This document shows positions 25,443-35,100 of a stretch of DNA of 64,000 bases, one piece after another. This DNA is from Falsirhodobacter sp051195255 (GTDB lineage: Bacteria > Pseudomonadota > Alphaproteobacteria > Rhodobacterales > Rhodobacteraceae). A program made the position numbers and the translations under genes. Position 1 is the stretch's first letter. The number at the start of each line of letters is the position of its first letter. The notes under the pieces were generated by a model, which had not been told where the DNA came from, did not search any database, and was given only the letters and a program-made list of their open reading frames with translations. The stretch is from assembly GCF_051195255.1 (NCBI RefSeq), contig NZ_JBNJLK010000001.1, positions 614,745 to 678,744 of the forward strand, in the 5' to 3' direction.

Positions 25443-26888
25443 TCAGCCGTAGCGGACCACCTTCTGCGCGGCTTCCCGCAGCCGGAACCCGACCAGCGTC
25501 GCCCCGCCCGGCAGCGCGGTGTAGCGGCAGTCCATCCGCCGCCCGTCCAGAAGGTGAAGCGTTCCTTCTCCGCCGGTGCGGGGGCCAAGGGTGACGGTGA
25601 AATGCTCCACCTCGGCCCAAAGGGCGCTGGGGGCGGTGGCGGCGCGCCAGCGGGCGCAAAGCGCGCCGATCCCCAGTTCGGCCAGCGTGGTTCCGGGATC
25701 GTCGTCCCACATCCGCGCATAGGCGGCGTTGGAGATGACAAGCGTGCCCGAGGGGGAGAAGACCGCAACCCCTTCGCCCATCGCGTCGATCACCGACTGG
25801 CCCAGTTCCAGATCGGCGCGGTAGCGGCGGGTGCGCGTCATCTCGCCCGAAATGTCCTCGAACAGCAGGGCCATGGCGCCGTCGGGATGGGGACGCCCGA
25901 CCACGCGCCACGTCTGGCCGCCGGGCAGGTTCCACGTTTCCTCGAACCGGCCATGGGTGGCGGCTTCTTCCAGATCGATCATCTGCTTGCGCCAGTGGCG
26001 GTAATCCTTGGGTTCCGGAATCAGCGACCGTTCCCGCAACGCGTCCAGTACCGAGAACAGCGAGGGGCGCGAGGACAGCATGTCGGGCGGCAGTCCGGTG
26101 AGGTCCATCAAGGCGGGGTTGAAGATCTGCAGCAAGCGCTGGCGGTCGAAGATCGCAAGGCCGATGGGCAGGTCGGCGAAGGTGCGGGCCAGCGTCTGCC
26201 GAAACTCCCGCAACTGCGCCTCGGCCAGGACAGCGCGGTCCAGGGGCCAGGCGGTGCCCACCTGCGCCTGCCGGACGGCATGCATCCAGCCGATGGGAAG
26301 GTTGACCGGCCCGTCCTGCGGGAAGAGATGCGGCAGCGGCCATTGCGGGGCGGAGGTGCCGGCAGCGCGGACATAGGCGGGGTTGGCCCAGGTCACCTCG
26401 CCCGCAGGGCCTTCCTCCCACAAGGGTGTCTGGGCGTGCTGGACGATCCGTCGCAGGCGGGCGATCTCGGCAGACTGGGCGGCTTGCGTCAGGGCGTCCT
26501 GCCCCGGTGCGTCGCTGTCCAATGCGATGCGGGTGATGCCACCGTGCAGGCTTGCTTCCACCGTCAGGCCGGACGGGCTGGTCAGTTGCACCCGACCTTC
26601 GCGGTCCAGTTGCGCCAGCCGATCGGCCAGATCGGGAAGGTGCTGGGTCAGATGCTCCTGCAGGCGACGACGGGCTTCGACGGGTTCCGCGTCCAGCGCC
26701 GCCAGCAGAAGGCGGGCCGAGGGGCTGCAATCGATCAGGCGGTCCTCGTCGAACAGGAACACGCTTCCCCCGTCGGCGGGCGCGGCGGCCGCACGGCGGC
26801 GCAACGTGTCAAGCACGACGAATCCTCCCGCGCAGGCCAGCAGGGCCACCGCCTCGGCGCGCAACAGATCGATCCAACCGATGGGCAC
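25443..26888 (-). CDS. Membrane-anchored PAS-domain protein without kinase domain
   Basis: The 481-residue product has one N-terminal membrane segment (about residues 9-28), then three regions that look like PAS domains: about 40-120, 230-350 (DLPIGLAIFDRQRLLQIFNP) and 365-475 (GEGVAVFSPSGTLVISNAAY). No histidine-kinase H-box or ATPase motif is visible, so it senses or scaffolds but does not phosphorylate by itself. It lies between regB and the TsaE fusion gene on the same strand. A perfect CtrA box lies 45 bases before its start, suggesting control by the cell-cycle regulator. Confidence 0.78.
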   Translation of the reverse strand: MPIGWIDLLRAEAVALLACAGGFVVLDTLRRRAAAAPADGGSVFLFDEDRLIDCSPSARLLLAALDAEPVEARRRLQEHLTQHLPDLADRLAQLDREGRVQLTSPSGLTVEASLHGGITRIALDSDAPGQDALTQAAQSAEIARLRRIVQHAQTPLWEEGPAGEVTWANPAYVRAAGTSAPQWPLPHLFPQDGPVNLPIGWMHAVRQAQVGTAWPLDRAVLAEAQLREFRQTLARTFADLPIGLAIFDRQRLLQIFNPALMDLTGLPPDMLSSRPSLFSVLDALRERSLIPEPKDYRHWRKQMIDLEEAATHGRFEETWNLPGGQTWRVVGRPHPDGAMALLFEDISGEMTRTRRYRADLELGQSVIDAMGEGVAVFSPSGTLVISNAAYARMWDDDPGTTLAELGIGALCARWRAATAPSALWAEVEHFTVTLGPRTGGEGTLHLLDGRRMDCRYTALPGGATLVGFRLREAAQKVVRYG

Positions 26889-26932
26889 AATGAACTTTCC
26901 TGGTTTCAGCGAGGCAACCGTCTGTCACAAGG

Positions 26933-26948
26933 GTTAACAACTTATTAA
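26933..26948 (-). promoter_or_regulatory. CtrA box upstream of the PAS-domain gene
   Basis: On the minus strand the sequence reads TTAATAAGTTGTTAAC, a perfect match to TTAA-N7-TTAAC, the CtrA consensus known from Caulobacter. It lies in the 96-base gap between regB and the PAS gene, 45 bases before the latter. Confidence 0.65.
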
Positions 26949-26984
26949 AGTTTGTTCTATCTCCCTGTGGCCGCGACAGGAATG

Positions 26985-28358
26985 TCACGCATCAAAGGGC
27001 CGATTTGCCGCCAAGGGACCATCATCCGGGGCCAGCGCACGGCGCGGCCAGACCAGTTCGGCCACCGCGCCGCTGCGTGAAAGGCGTTCCTCCGGCTTCA
27101 GGAACGGGCTGGAGCCGTTGGTGAAGGACAGCTCGGCGCCGGTGCGTTCCAGCAGGGTCTTCGCGATGAACAGGCCCAGACCCATGCCGTCATATTCCGG
27201 CCGCTGCGGGTCGGGGACGGATTTTCGAGACCGCACGAAGGGCTCCCCGATGCGGCCCAGGATCTGCGGGCTGTATCCCGCGCCGTCATCGGCCACGCGC
27301 ACCAGGATCCGGTCGTCGGACCAGCGGGCGTCAATCCAGACCGTGCTTTCGGCGAAATCCACCGCGTTCTGGATGAGGTTGCGCAGCCCGTGGATCACTT
27401 CGGGGCGGCGAAGGATTGTGGGAACGCGCTCGTCTATGCCCGCTTCGGCGCGGGCCGATATTTCGACCTTCTTGCCGCGCGCCATGTGCGGCTCCGCCGC
27501 CTCGCGCAGGACGGATGTCAGGGGGGCCTGGCGCATGTGGGTGTCGTCCTTGCCCGCTCGCCCCATGGATCGCAGGATGTCGCGGCAGCGGTCCGCCTGT
27601 TCGCGGATCAGGGCGGCGTCCTCGTGAAGTTCGGGCCGGTCGGCCAGTTCGTCCATGAGTTCGGTGCTGACCAGCTTGATCGTGGCCAGCGGCGTGCCAA
27701 GTTCGTGGGCGGCCGCCGCGACGACCCCGCCCAGGTCGGTCAGCTTCTGTTCGCGGGCCAGGGCCATCTGCGTGGCCAGAAGGGCCTTCGTGGTGGTGCG
27801 GATTTCCGTGGACACCCTTCGCGCGTAGATGGAGGTGAAGGTGATCCCGATGACCATGGACATCCAGAACCCGAAGCGGAACAGGCCCGGCGTTTCCAGG
27901 AGCGTGTTGTCCGAAAGCTCCATCGGGAGGTGCCAGATCGTCACGAGCGTGACCCAGCCGGTGGCGCAGACCGCCATGATGATCGTGGTCATCAGGCTGA
28001 GCGCGGAGGCAGCGATGACCACCGGCGCCAGGATCAGAAGCACGAACGGGTTGGACAGTCCGCCCGTCAGGAAGACGAGCGCCGACAGTTGCGCCATGTC
28101 GAACAGCAGGGTCAGCCGGGCCTCCGCCTCCGTCAGGAGGCGGTTGGTGGGGCTGGACCACGCAAAGGCGAGGTTGGCCAGCACCGCACCCGCCACCACG
28201 GCGTAGCAGGGGCCCAGCGGAAGGTGCACGTCCAGCCAGCGATAGCACACGGTGATGGCCACCAGCTGGCCGAAGATGGAAATCCAGCGAAGATTGACAA
28301 GCGTGCGCAGGCGCAGCCAGTCGCCACGCGGCATCATGGGGCGGGAAACGGCAAGCAT
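26985..28358 (-). CDS. regB: Redox sensor histidine kinase RegB (PrrB)
   Basis: RegB senses the redox state of the quinone pool and phosphorylates RegA, controlling photosynthesis, respiration, nitrogen and carbon fixation genes in Rhodobacter. The 457-residue product has six hydrophobic segments in its first 180 residues, the quinone-binding GGLSNPF at 99-105, the H-box HELGTPL with His218, the redox cysteine in ADRCRDIL at residue 258 (Cys265 in R. capsulatus), and the ATPase motifs LIQNAVDFA, DDGAGYS and GMGLGLFIAKTLL. The ATG at 28358 follows AGGAGG. It diverges from regA; senC, usually between them, is missing. Confidence 0.95.
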   Translation of the reverse strand: MLAVSRPMMPRGDWLRLRTLVNLRWISIFGQLVAITVCYRWLDVHLPLGPCYAVVAGAVLANLAFAWSSPTNRLLTEAEARLTLLFDMAQLSALVFLTGGLSNPFVLLILAPVVIAASALSLMTTIIMAVCATGWVTLVTIWHLPMELSDNTLLETPGLFRFGFWMSMVIGITFTSIYARRVSTEIRTTTKALLATQMALAREQKLTDLGGVVAAAAHELGTPLATIKLVSTELMDELADRPELHEDAALIREQADRCRDILRSMGRAGKDDTHMRQAPLTSVLREAAEPHMARGKKVEISARAEAGIDERVPTILRRPEVIHGLRNLIQNAVDFAESTVWIDARWSDDRILVRVADDGAGYSPQILGRIGEPFVRSRKSVPDPQRPEYDGMGLGLFIAKTLLERTGAELSFTNGSSPFLKPEERLSRSGAVAELVWPRRALAPDDGPLAANRPFDA

Positions 28359-28477
28359 GGGCGTCCTCCTGTCACGCAGTCGTAATCTTCGGGAAGGTCC
28401 GGATCAATCGGGGTTGTTTGACGGGGGCCGCGCGATCTTCTAACGCTGCACCACCATATGGACAGGAGATCCCATAC

Positions 28478-29032
28478 ATGACGGAAGACCTGCACCCGGA
28501 CATGGGCCCCGACCGCTCTCTTCTGCTGGTCGATGATGACGAGCCGTTCGTGAAGCGGCTGGCGCGTGCCATGGAAAAGCGCGGCTTCGAACCCGTGACC
28601 GCCGACAGCGTGGCCGCAGGCCGCGCCGTGGTCGAGCAATCCCCCCCCGCCTATGCCGTGGTCGATTTGCGGCTGGAGGATGGGAACGGGCTGGACGTGG
28701 TGGAATTGCTGCGCGAACGCCGGCCGGAATGTCGGATTGTCGTGCTGACGGGATATGGTGCGATCGCGACCGCGGTGGCGGCGGTAAAGATTGGCGCGAC
28801 GGATTACTTGTCGAAACCCGCGGACGCCAATGAACTGACCAATGCGCTTTTGGCAAAAGGCGAAGCCTTGCCTGAATTGCCCGACAACCCGATGTCCGCA
28901 GATCGCGTTCGGTGGGAGCATATTCAGCGCGTGTACGAGATGTGCGACCGGAATGTCTCGGAAACCGCGCGACGGCTGAGCATGCATCGCCGGACCCTTC
29001 AGCGTATTCTTGCCAAACGCAGCCCGAAATGA
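28478..29032 (+). CDS. regA: Redox response regulator RegA (PrrA)
   Basis: RegA is the DNA-binding partner of RegB. The 184-residue product has a receiver domain with SLLLVDDDEPF near 14-24, the phosphorylated Asp63 in VVDLRLEDG, and DYLSKPAD near 107 with the conserved lysine; the C-terminus is the short Fis-type helix-turn-helix VSETARRLSMHRRTLQRILA, nearly invariant in this family. The ATG at 28478 follows AGGAG. The length equals that of the Rhodobacter proteins. It is followed by hvrA. Confidence 0.96.
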   Translation: MTEDLHPDMGPDRSLLLVDDDEPFVKRLARAMEKRGFEPVTADSVAAGRAVVEQSPPAYAVVDLRLEDGNGLDVVELLRERRPECRIVVLTGYGAIATAVAAVKIGATDYLSKPADANELTNALLAKGEALPELPDNPMSADRVRWEHIQRVYEMCDRNVSETARRLSMHRRTLQRILAKRSPK

Positions 29033-29121
29033 TCCGTTAACTCTAATCCATTTGATTTGAACATTGATGTGTTCGGCTTATTCTGTTTCAGCAGGCCGAG
29101 GCAAATTCATGGAAGACAAAA

Positions 29122-29436
29122 ATGGACATCGATTCGCTTTCGCTGAAAGAGTTGAAGGATCTGCGGGCTCGGATAGACCGCGCCATTGAAACCTTCGAAA
29201 CCCGCCGCAAACGCGAAGCGGCCGAGGAACTGGAGGCCAAGGCCCGCGAGTTGGGCTTCACGCTGAAAGATCTGGTGGATTTGGCAAGCCCTCGCAAAAG
29301 GGTCACCGCCGCCGCGGCTGCGAAATACGCCAATCCGGAAAATCCGGCCGACACCTGGACGGGCCGCGGGCGGAAGCCCCGCTGGTTCGTGGAAGCCACG
29401 GCCGCCGGACGCACCCCCGAAGAGATGGCCGTCTGA
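29122..29436 (+). CDS. hvrA: H-NS family DNA-binding protein HvrA
   Basis: HvrA is a small nucleoid-type regulator that in Rhodobacter affects photosynthesis genes in response to light and nitrogen genes. The 104-residue product has an N-terminal coiled coil (about residues 7-48, rich in Glu, Arg and Leu) for oligomerisation and the H-NS DNA-binding core DTWTGRGRKPRWF near 80-92. Its position after regA matches the Rhodobacter regA-hvrA order. Its stop codon directly abuts that of the convergent HD gene. Confidence 0.92.
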   Translation: MDIDSLSLKELKDLRARIDRAIETFETRRKREAAEELEAKARELGFTLKDLVDLASPRKRVTAAAAAKYANPENPADTWTGRGRKPRWFVEATAAGRTPEEMAV

Positions 29437-30015
29437 TCAGGCCATCAATTCGCGACAGCGAAGAACGAAATCGCGGCGTGGCTCCACCGGGGGGCGCAAC
29501 ACGATTCCCAGCCCGTCGATCCAGGCCGGATCGGCGGGCTTTCCGAAATACCGCGTGGCCTCGGCTTCGGTGAAACCGGCGATTTGCACGGCTTCCATGC
29601 GGGCGGAAATGCGGTCCGCCTGCTTGATGCGGCGTTTCAGCGCGATCGGCAAAACGGCCGGCAATCCGAACCGATGATGGATGGCGGTGGTCAATCTTGC
29701 GTCCAGATCCCGGTAAGCCGGACCGATGGCCCCCTTCACCGGGCTGATCATGTCGCCGATCACATATTCCGGCGCATCGTGCAAAAGGGCCGCCAATTTC
29801 TCGGTCGCGGTGGCTTCCGGTTGAAGGCGGGTGAATATCCGCTCTACCAGAAGGGAGTGTTCGGCGACCGAATAAGGCCAATCGCCGAAGGTCTGGCCAT
29901 TCCAGCGTGCCACGAACGCCAGACCATGGGCGATGTCCTCGATCTCGATGTCCATCGGAGTTGGATTCAGCAGATCTAACCGCCGACCCGACAACATGCG
30001 TTGCCACGCGCGCAT
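29437..30015 (-). CDS. HD-domain hydrolase (YfbR/5'-nucleotidase-like)
   Basis: The 192-residue product has metal-binding motifs of an HD phosphohydrolase: YSVAEHSLLVERIF near residue 48, LLHDAPEYVIGDMISPVK near 78 with the His-Asp pair, and a later aspartate in KQADRISARMEA. It resembles YfbR-like deoxynucleoside 5'-monophosphatases, but the substrate is not known. The ATG at 30015 is chosen as the first that gives a compact domain; the open frame continues upstream without family features. Confidence 0.75.
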   Translation of the reverse strand: MRAWQRMLSGRRLDLLNPTPMDIEIEDIAHGLAFVARWNGQTFGDWPYSVAEHSLLVERIFTRLQPEATATEKLAALLHDAPEYVIGDMISPVKGAIGPAYRDLDARLTTAIHHRFGLPAVLPIALKRRIKQADRISARMEAVQIAGFTEAEATRYFGKPADPAWIDGLGIVLRPPVEPRRDFVLRCRELMA

Positions 30016-30289
30016 CAGTTTTCCCCCTCCGGACCGGACATCGCCGAAGGAAAAATTTCCGGGAGGGCGGAGTTTGAATTCAAGGATGTCACAGGCCACT
30101 CCGTCAAGAGGTTCGGGTGCCGGAAGGGATAAGCCACATTGGGCGATCCTGCAAATGCAAGCCGATCCTTTTCCGGCCGTTTCCGGTGCCATGACAGCGA
30201 CCGCTTGGGCCGTCACCGAGGAGGTCATACAGCAAAAACGGGAACATTGGCCTTCCGGGACAGTTGTGTGCGAAAGGAAGGGACCGATC

Positions 30290-30694
30290 ATGTTTCGCAA
30301 GATGACCTGCCGTATTGCCCTCGCCGCGGCCGCTTTGACCTCTGTTGCACTGCCTGTTGCGGCCGTGATGCCGCCGGAAGGCGACCGGGTGGATCTGGCC
30401 TATTACGACAGCATCCAGCGGACCGGAATGGACCAGTTGCCGACCGATCCGTACTGCGCCAATCCCGAGATGCTGGCCGCCGACCTTGGCGAAACCTACG
30501 GCGAGGACCGGATGCTGACCGCCACCCGCGACAATGGCCGCCAGTTCGAGGTGTGGGCCTCGGACAGCGCCGGCACCTGGACCGTCAGCTACACGCGTCC
30601 GGACGGCATCGCCTGCGTGATCGGGTCGGGCATCGGTTGGGACAGCGGCGACAATGCCACCGCCCGCCTGCAGGAAGTCGGCCTGAGCCTCTGA
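30290..30694 (+). CDS. Small secreted protein of unknown function
   Basis: The 134-residue product has a clear signal peptide: basic MFRKMTCRIA, a hydrophobic run LAAAALTSVALP, and an Ala-X-Ala-like cleavage region near residue 25. The mature part is about 110 residues, acidic, with two cysteines (YCAN and IACVIG) that could form a disulfide, and WASDSAGTWTVSYTRPDG. I do not recognise the family. An aaggaaggg sequence precedes the ATG. The 274-base gap upstream shows no other gene. Confidence 0.7.
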   Translation: MFRKMTCRIALAAAALTSVALPVAAVMPPEGDRVDLAYYDSIQRTGMDQLPTDPYCANPEMLAADLGETYGEDRMLTATRDNGRQFEVWASDSAGTWTVSYTRPDGIACVIGSGIGWDSGDNATARLQEVGLSL

Positions 30695-30723
30695 TTGCCC
30701 GCAAGGGGATGGAATGGTATGCC

Positions 30724-30747
30724 CGCTCCGACACATTCAACGGAGCG
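30724..30747 (+). promoter_or_regulatory. Leader hairpin covering the ahcY ribosome binding site
   Basis: CGCTCCG (30724-30730) pairs perfectly with CGGAGCG (30741-30747) around a ten-base loop. The GGAG of ahcY is in the 3' arm, four bases before the start codon. The fold is seen; a regulatory role is inferred. Confidence 0.45.
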
Positions 30748-30751
30748 TCAT

Positions 30752-32140
30752 ATGCCTGATTTCATCGTCAAGGACATCGCCCTCGCCGGTTATGGTCGCA
30801 AGGAGTTGACCATCGCCGAAACCGAAATGCCGGGCTTGATGTCCCTGCGCGAGGAATATGGCGCGGCGCAGCCCCTGAAGGGCGCGCGGATCGCGGGCTC
30901 CCTTCACATGACCATCCAGACCGGGGTCCTGATCGAAACCCTGGTGGCCTTGGGTGCCACGGTTCGCTGGGCGTCCTGCAACATCTTCTCCACCCAGGAT
31001 CATGCGGCGGCGGCCATTGCCGAAGCCGGCGTGCCCGTGTTTGCCGTGAAGGGCGAAACGCTGGAAGAATACTGGACCTACACGGACCAGATCTTCCAGT
31101 TCGAGGACGGGGCGAACCTGATCCTGGACGATGGCGGCGACGCCACGATGTACATCCTCATGGGGGCGCGGGTCGAAGCCGGCGAAACTGCCCTTCTGGA
31201 CGTCCCCACCAGCGAGGAGGAAACGTTCCTGTTCGCGCAGATCAAGAAGCGCCTTGCGGCAAGCCCCGGCTGGTTCACGAAACAGCGCGACCTGCTGAAA
31301 GGCGTGTCCGAAGAAACGACGACCGGCGTGCACCGCCTGTACGACCTGCACAAGAAGGGCCAACTGCCCTTCCCGGCGATCAACGTGAACGACAGCGTCA
31401 CCAAGTCGAAGTTCGACAACAAGTACGGTTGCAAGGAATCGCTGGTCGACGGCATCCGCCGCGCGACGGACACGATGATGGCCGGCAAGGTCGCCGTGGT
31501 CTGCGGTTACGGCGACGTGGGCAAGGGTTCGGCCGCGTCGCTGCGCGGGGCAGGGGCGCGCGTGAAGGTGACCGAGGTCGATCCGATCTGCGCCCTGCAG
31601 GCCGCCATGGACGGGTTCGAGGTGACGCTGCTGGAGGATGAGGTTGGCACCGCCGACATCTTCATCACCACCACCGGCAACAAGGACGTGATCCGGATCG
31701 AGCACATGCGCGCGATGAAGGACATGGCCATCGTCGGCAACATCGGCCACTTCGACAACGAGATCCAGGTCGCCGCGCTGAAGAACCACAAGTGGACGAA
31801 CATCAAGGACCAGGTCGACATGATCGAGATGCCTTCGGGCAGCCGCATCATCCTGCTGTCCGAAGGGCGTCTGCTGAACCTGGGCAACGCGACCGGCCAC
31901 CCGTCCTTCGTGATGTCGGCCTCCTTCACCAACCAGACGCTGGCGCAGATCGAGCTGTGGACCAAGGGCGACGAATATCAGCCCGGCGTCTACATCCTGC
32001 CGAAGACGCTGGATGAAAAGGTGGCGCGCCTGCATCTGGCCAAGATCGGCGTGAAGCTGACGGTGCTGCAAAAGGAACAGGCCGACTATATCGGCGTGAC
32101 GGTGGACGGCCCCTACAAGCCGGAACATTACCGCTACTGA
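30752..32140 (+). CDS. ahcY: S-adenosylhomocysteine hydrolase
   Basis: AhcY splits S-adenosylhomocysteine into adenosine and homocysteine, removing the product inhibitor of methyltransferases. The 462-residue product has WASCNIFSTQDHAAAA near residue 72, the DGGDATMY substrate region, NVNDSVTKSKFDNKYGC, and the NAD-binding VVCGYGDVGKGSA near 250; it ends in YKPEHYRY as usual. The ATG at 30752 gives the family N-terminus MPDFIVKDIALA. It lies near regA-hvrA as in Rhodobacter. A hairpin covers the ribosome binding site. Confidence 0.96.
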   Translation: MPDFIVKDIALAGYGRKELTIAETEMPGLMSLREEYGAAQPLKGARIAGSLHMTIQTGVLIETLVALGATVRWASCNIFSTQDHAAAAIAEAGVPVFAVKGETLEEYWTYTDQIFQFEDGANLILDDGGDATMYILMGARVEAGETALLDVPTSEEETFLFAQIKKRLAASPGWFTKQRDLLKGVSEETTTGVHRLYDLHKKGQLPFPAINVNDSVTKSKFDNKYGCKESLVDGIRRATDTMMAGKVAVVCGYGDVGKGSAASLRGAGARVKVTEVDPICALQAAMDGFEVTLLEDEVGTADIFITTTGNKDVIRIEHMRAMKDMAIVGNIGHFDNEIQVAALKNHKWTNIKDQVDMIEMPSGSRIILLSEGRLLNLGNATGHPSFVMSASFTNQTLAQIELWTKGDEYQPGVYILPKTLDEKVARLHLAKIGVKLTVLQKEQADYIGVTVDGPYKPEHYRY

Positions 32141-32161
32141 TCGCGATCCTGCGGTCCCGAT

Positions 32162-32189
32162 AAAAAAGGCGCCCTGCAGGGCGCCTTTT
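32162..32189. terminator. Bidirectional rho-independent terminator between ahcY and acrB
   Basis: A perfect 7-bp stem, GGCGCCC with GGGCGCC, closes a TGCA loop, with TTTT on the plus strand and a run of six A before it, which is a T-run for the minus strand. It serves both convergent genes. Confidence 0.9.
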
Positions 32190-32194
32190 CCGTT

Positions 32195-35100
32195 TCAGGC
32201 TTTCGCCGAATGGTCATCGTCGTGATGCGGACGGGACGGATCGTGATCCTTGCCACGCAACTTCACCACGGCGCCCAGAACGAACACGAAGAACACCGGC
32301 ACGAAGAACACCGCAAGGACAGTGGCCGAGATCATGCCCCCGATCACCCCCGTGCCGATGGCGTTCTGGCTGGCCGCCGAGGCGCCCGAAGCGATGGCCA
32401 GCGGCACCACGCCCAGCGTGAACGCCATGGAGGTCATCAGGATCGGACGGAAGCGCAGCTTCGCCGCCTCCACCGCCGAATCGATCAGGCCCTTGCCTTC
32501 GGCGCGAAGCTCCTTGGCGAATTCCACGATCAGGATGGCGTTCTTGGCCGACAAACCGATGATCGCGATCAGGCCCACCTTGAAGTAGATGTCATTGGGC
32601 ATGTCACGCAGCATCACCGCGGCGATACAGCCGATGATCCCCAAGGGGGTGACCAGCATCACGGCCAGCGGAATCGACCAGCTTTCGTACAAACCGGCCA
32701 GAAGCAGGAAGACGAACAGGATGGACATGCCGAACAGCAGGACCATCGTGTTGCCCGAGGCAATCTCCTCGGCGGTCTGGCCCGTCCATTCATAAGCATA
32801 GCCCTGACCCAGTTCACCGGCCAGATTTTCCATCAGCGCGATGGCGTCGCCCGACGACACGCCCGGCGCCGCCTGACCCGCGATGCGGACCGCCGGATAG
32901 CCGTTGTAGCCGACGACCTGGCTGGGGCCGACTTCCCATTCCACCGTCGCGAACGAGGAGAAGGGCACCATGCCGCCATTCGTGTTGCGCACGGTCAGGT
33001 CCAGGATGTCCTGGGTCTGCATCCGCGATTCCTCGCGCGCCTGCACGATCACGCGCTGCTGACGACCGCCGTTTGGGAAGTCGTTCACATAGCTGGAGCC
33101 GAGGTTGGAGGAGATCGTGCGGTTGATGTCGGCGAAGGTCACGCCGAAGGTCTGCGCCTTGTCGCGGTCGACGGTGACGGACACCTGCGCGGCCGAAGGC
33201 ATGCCTTCGACGCGAAGACCGACGACTTGGCCGCCTTCCTGCGCCTTGGCCATCAGCTGCTGGGCCGCCTGTTGCAGGGCCGCCTGACCGACGCCGCCGC
33301 GATCTTCCAGACGGAAGGCAAAGCCGCCCGTGGTGCCGAAGCCCGGGATGGGCGGCGGCGACAGCGAGAAGGCCTGCGCGTCCTGCACGCCGAAGAACAG
33401 CGCCTGGTTGGCACCGGCCGCGATCTCGTCGGCGCTTTGGCTGCGTTCGGACCAGTCCTTGAAGGTCGTGAACATCAGGCCCGCGTTCGGCCCCTGACCC
33501 GAGAAGGAGAACCCGCGGATCGCCACCGTATTCGTTACGGCCTCGTTCGACAGGTAGTAGCCTTCCACCTGCTTCAGCACCGCATCGGTCCGTTGCGAGC
33601 TGGACGTGGGCGGCGTCTGGATGTCGGAGATGACGTAGCCCTGATCCTCGTTCGGCAGGAACGAGGTCGGAAGCCGCAGGAAGCCCCAGCCCGTGACCCC
33701 GGCGATGACAAGATACAGAAGCATCATCATCACCGACCGGCGGGCCAGCATCCGCACACCGCGCGAATAGCGTTCGGTGCCCGCGTCGAACTTGCGGTTG
33801 AACCAGCCGAAGAAGCCCTTCTTCTCGTGGTGGCTGGTGATCGGCTTCAGGAAGGTGGCGCACAAGGCCGGCGTCAGCGACAGCGCCAGGAAGGCCGAGA
33901 ACAGGATCGAGGCCACCATCGTCAGCGAGAACTGGCGGTAGATGATGCCGGTGGATCCGGGGAAGAAGGCCATCGGGATGAACACGGCCGTCAGCACCAG
34001 CGTGATGCCGATGATGGCGCCCTGGATCTGGCCCATGGCCTTTTGCGTCGCCGCCTTCGGGCCCAGCCCTTCCTGCGCCATGATGCGTTCGACGTTCTCG
34101 ATCACGACGATGGCGTCATCGACAAGGATGCCGATGGCCAGCACCATCGCGAACATGGTCAGAACGTTGATCGACAGCCCCAGCACGAACATGACGGACA
34201 AGGCGCCCGCCAGCGCGATCGGCACGACGATCGTCGGGATCAGGGTGTAGCGGATGTTCTGCAGGAACAGGAACATCACGAGGAACACGAGCACGACGGC
34301 CTCGACGAGGGTGTGCAGCACCTTCTCGATGGAGGCCTCGACAAAGGGGGTCGTGTCGTAGGGAATGGAGTATTCGACGCCTTGCGGGAAGTACTGCTTC
34401 AGTTCCTCCAGTTTGGCGCGGATGGCTTCGGACGTTTCCAGCGCGTTGCCGTCGCTGGACAGTTGCACGCCAAGGGCGGCGGCCGGTTGCGCGTTCAGAC
34501 GCGAGTTGAAGGCGTAGGAATCTGCCCCTACTTCCACGCGGGCCACGTCCGCAAGGCGCACGGTGGATCCGTCCGGGTTGGCGCGCAGGACGATCTTGCC
34601 GAACTCCTCGGCCGAGGACAGCTGGCCCTTCACGAGCACGGTCGCGGTCAGTTGTTGGCCGATGGGGTTTGGGTCCGCGCCCACCTGACCGGCGGCGACC
34701 TGGGCATTCTGCGCCTCGATCGCGCTGATCACGTCGGCGGTGGACAGGTTGAAGCCCGTCAGCTTGTCGGGATCGATCCAGATGCGCATCGCCTCTTCCG
34801 AGGAGAAGACCTGCGCCCGTCCGACGCCCGCCGTCCGCTGGATCTCGTTCACGACGTTGCGGCTGAGGTAGTCCCCCAGCGACACCGCGTTCATCGATCC
34901 GTCCGACGAGGTCAGTGCCACGACCATCAGGAAGCCTTGGCTCGCCTCCTCCACGGTGACGCCCTGGTCGGTCACGGTTTGCGGCAGGACCGGTTCCACG
35001 CGGGCGACGGCGTTCTGCACGTCCACCTGCGCCTGGGCCGTGTCCGTGCCCGGCGCGAAGGTCGCCGTGATGGAGATGGCGCCCGAGCTGTCCGAGGTCG

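Noticed and set aside
30695..30751. SAH riboswitch before ahcY
   Set aside because: The conserved core of the SAH riboswitch is not found; only a short hairpin over the ribosome binding site is present.
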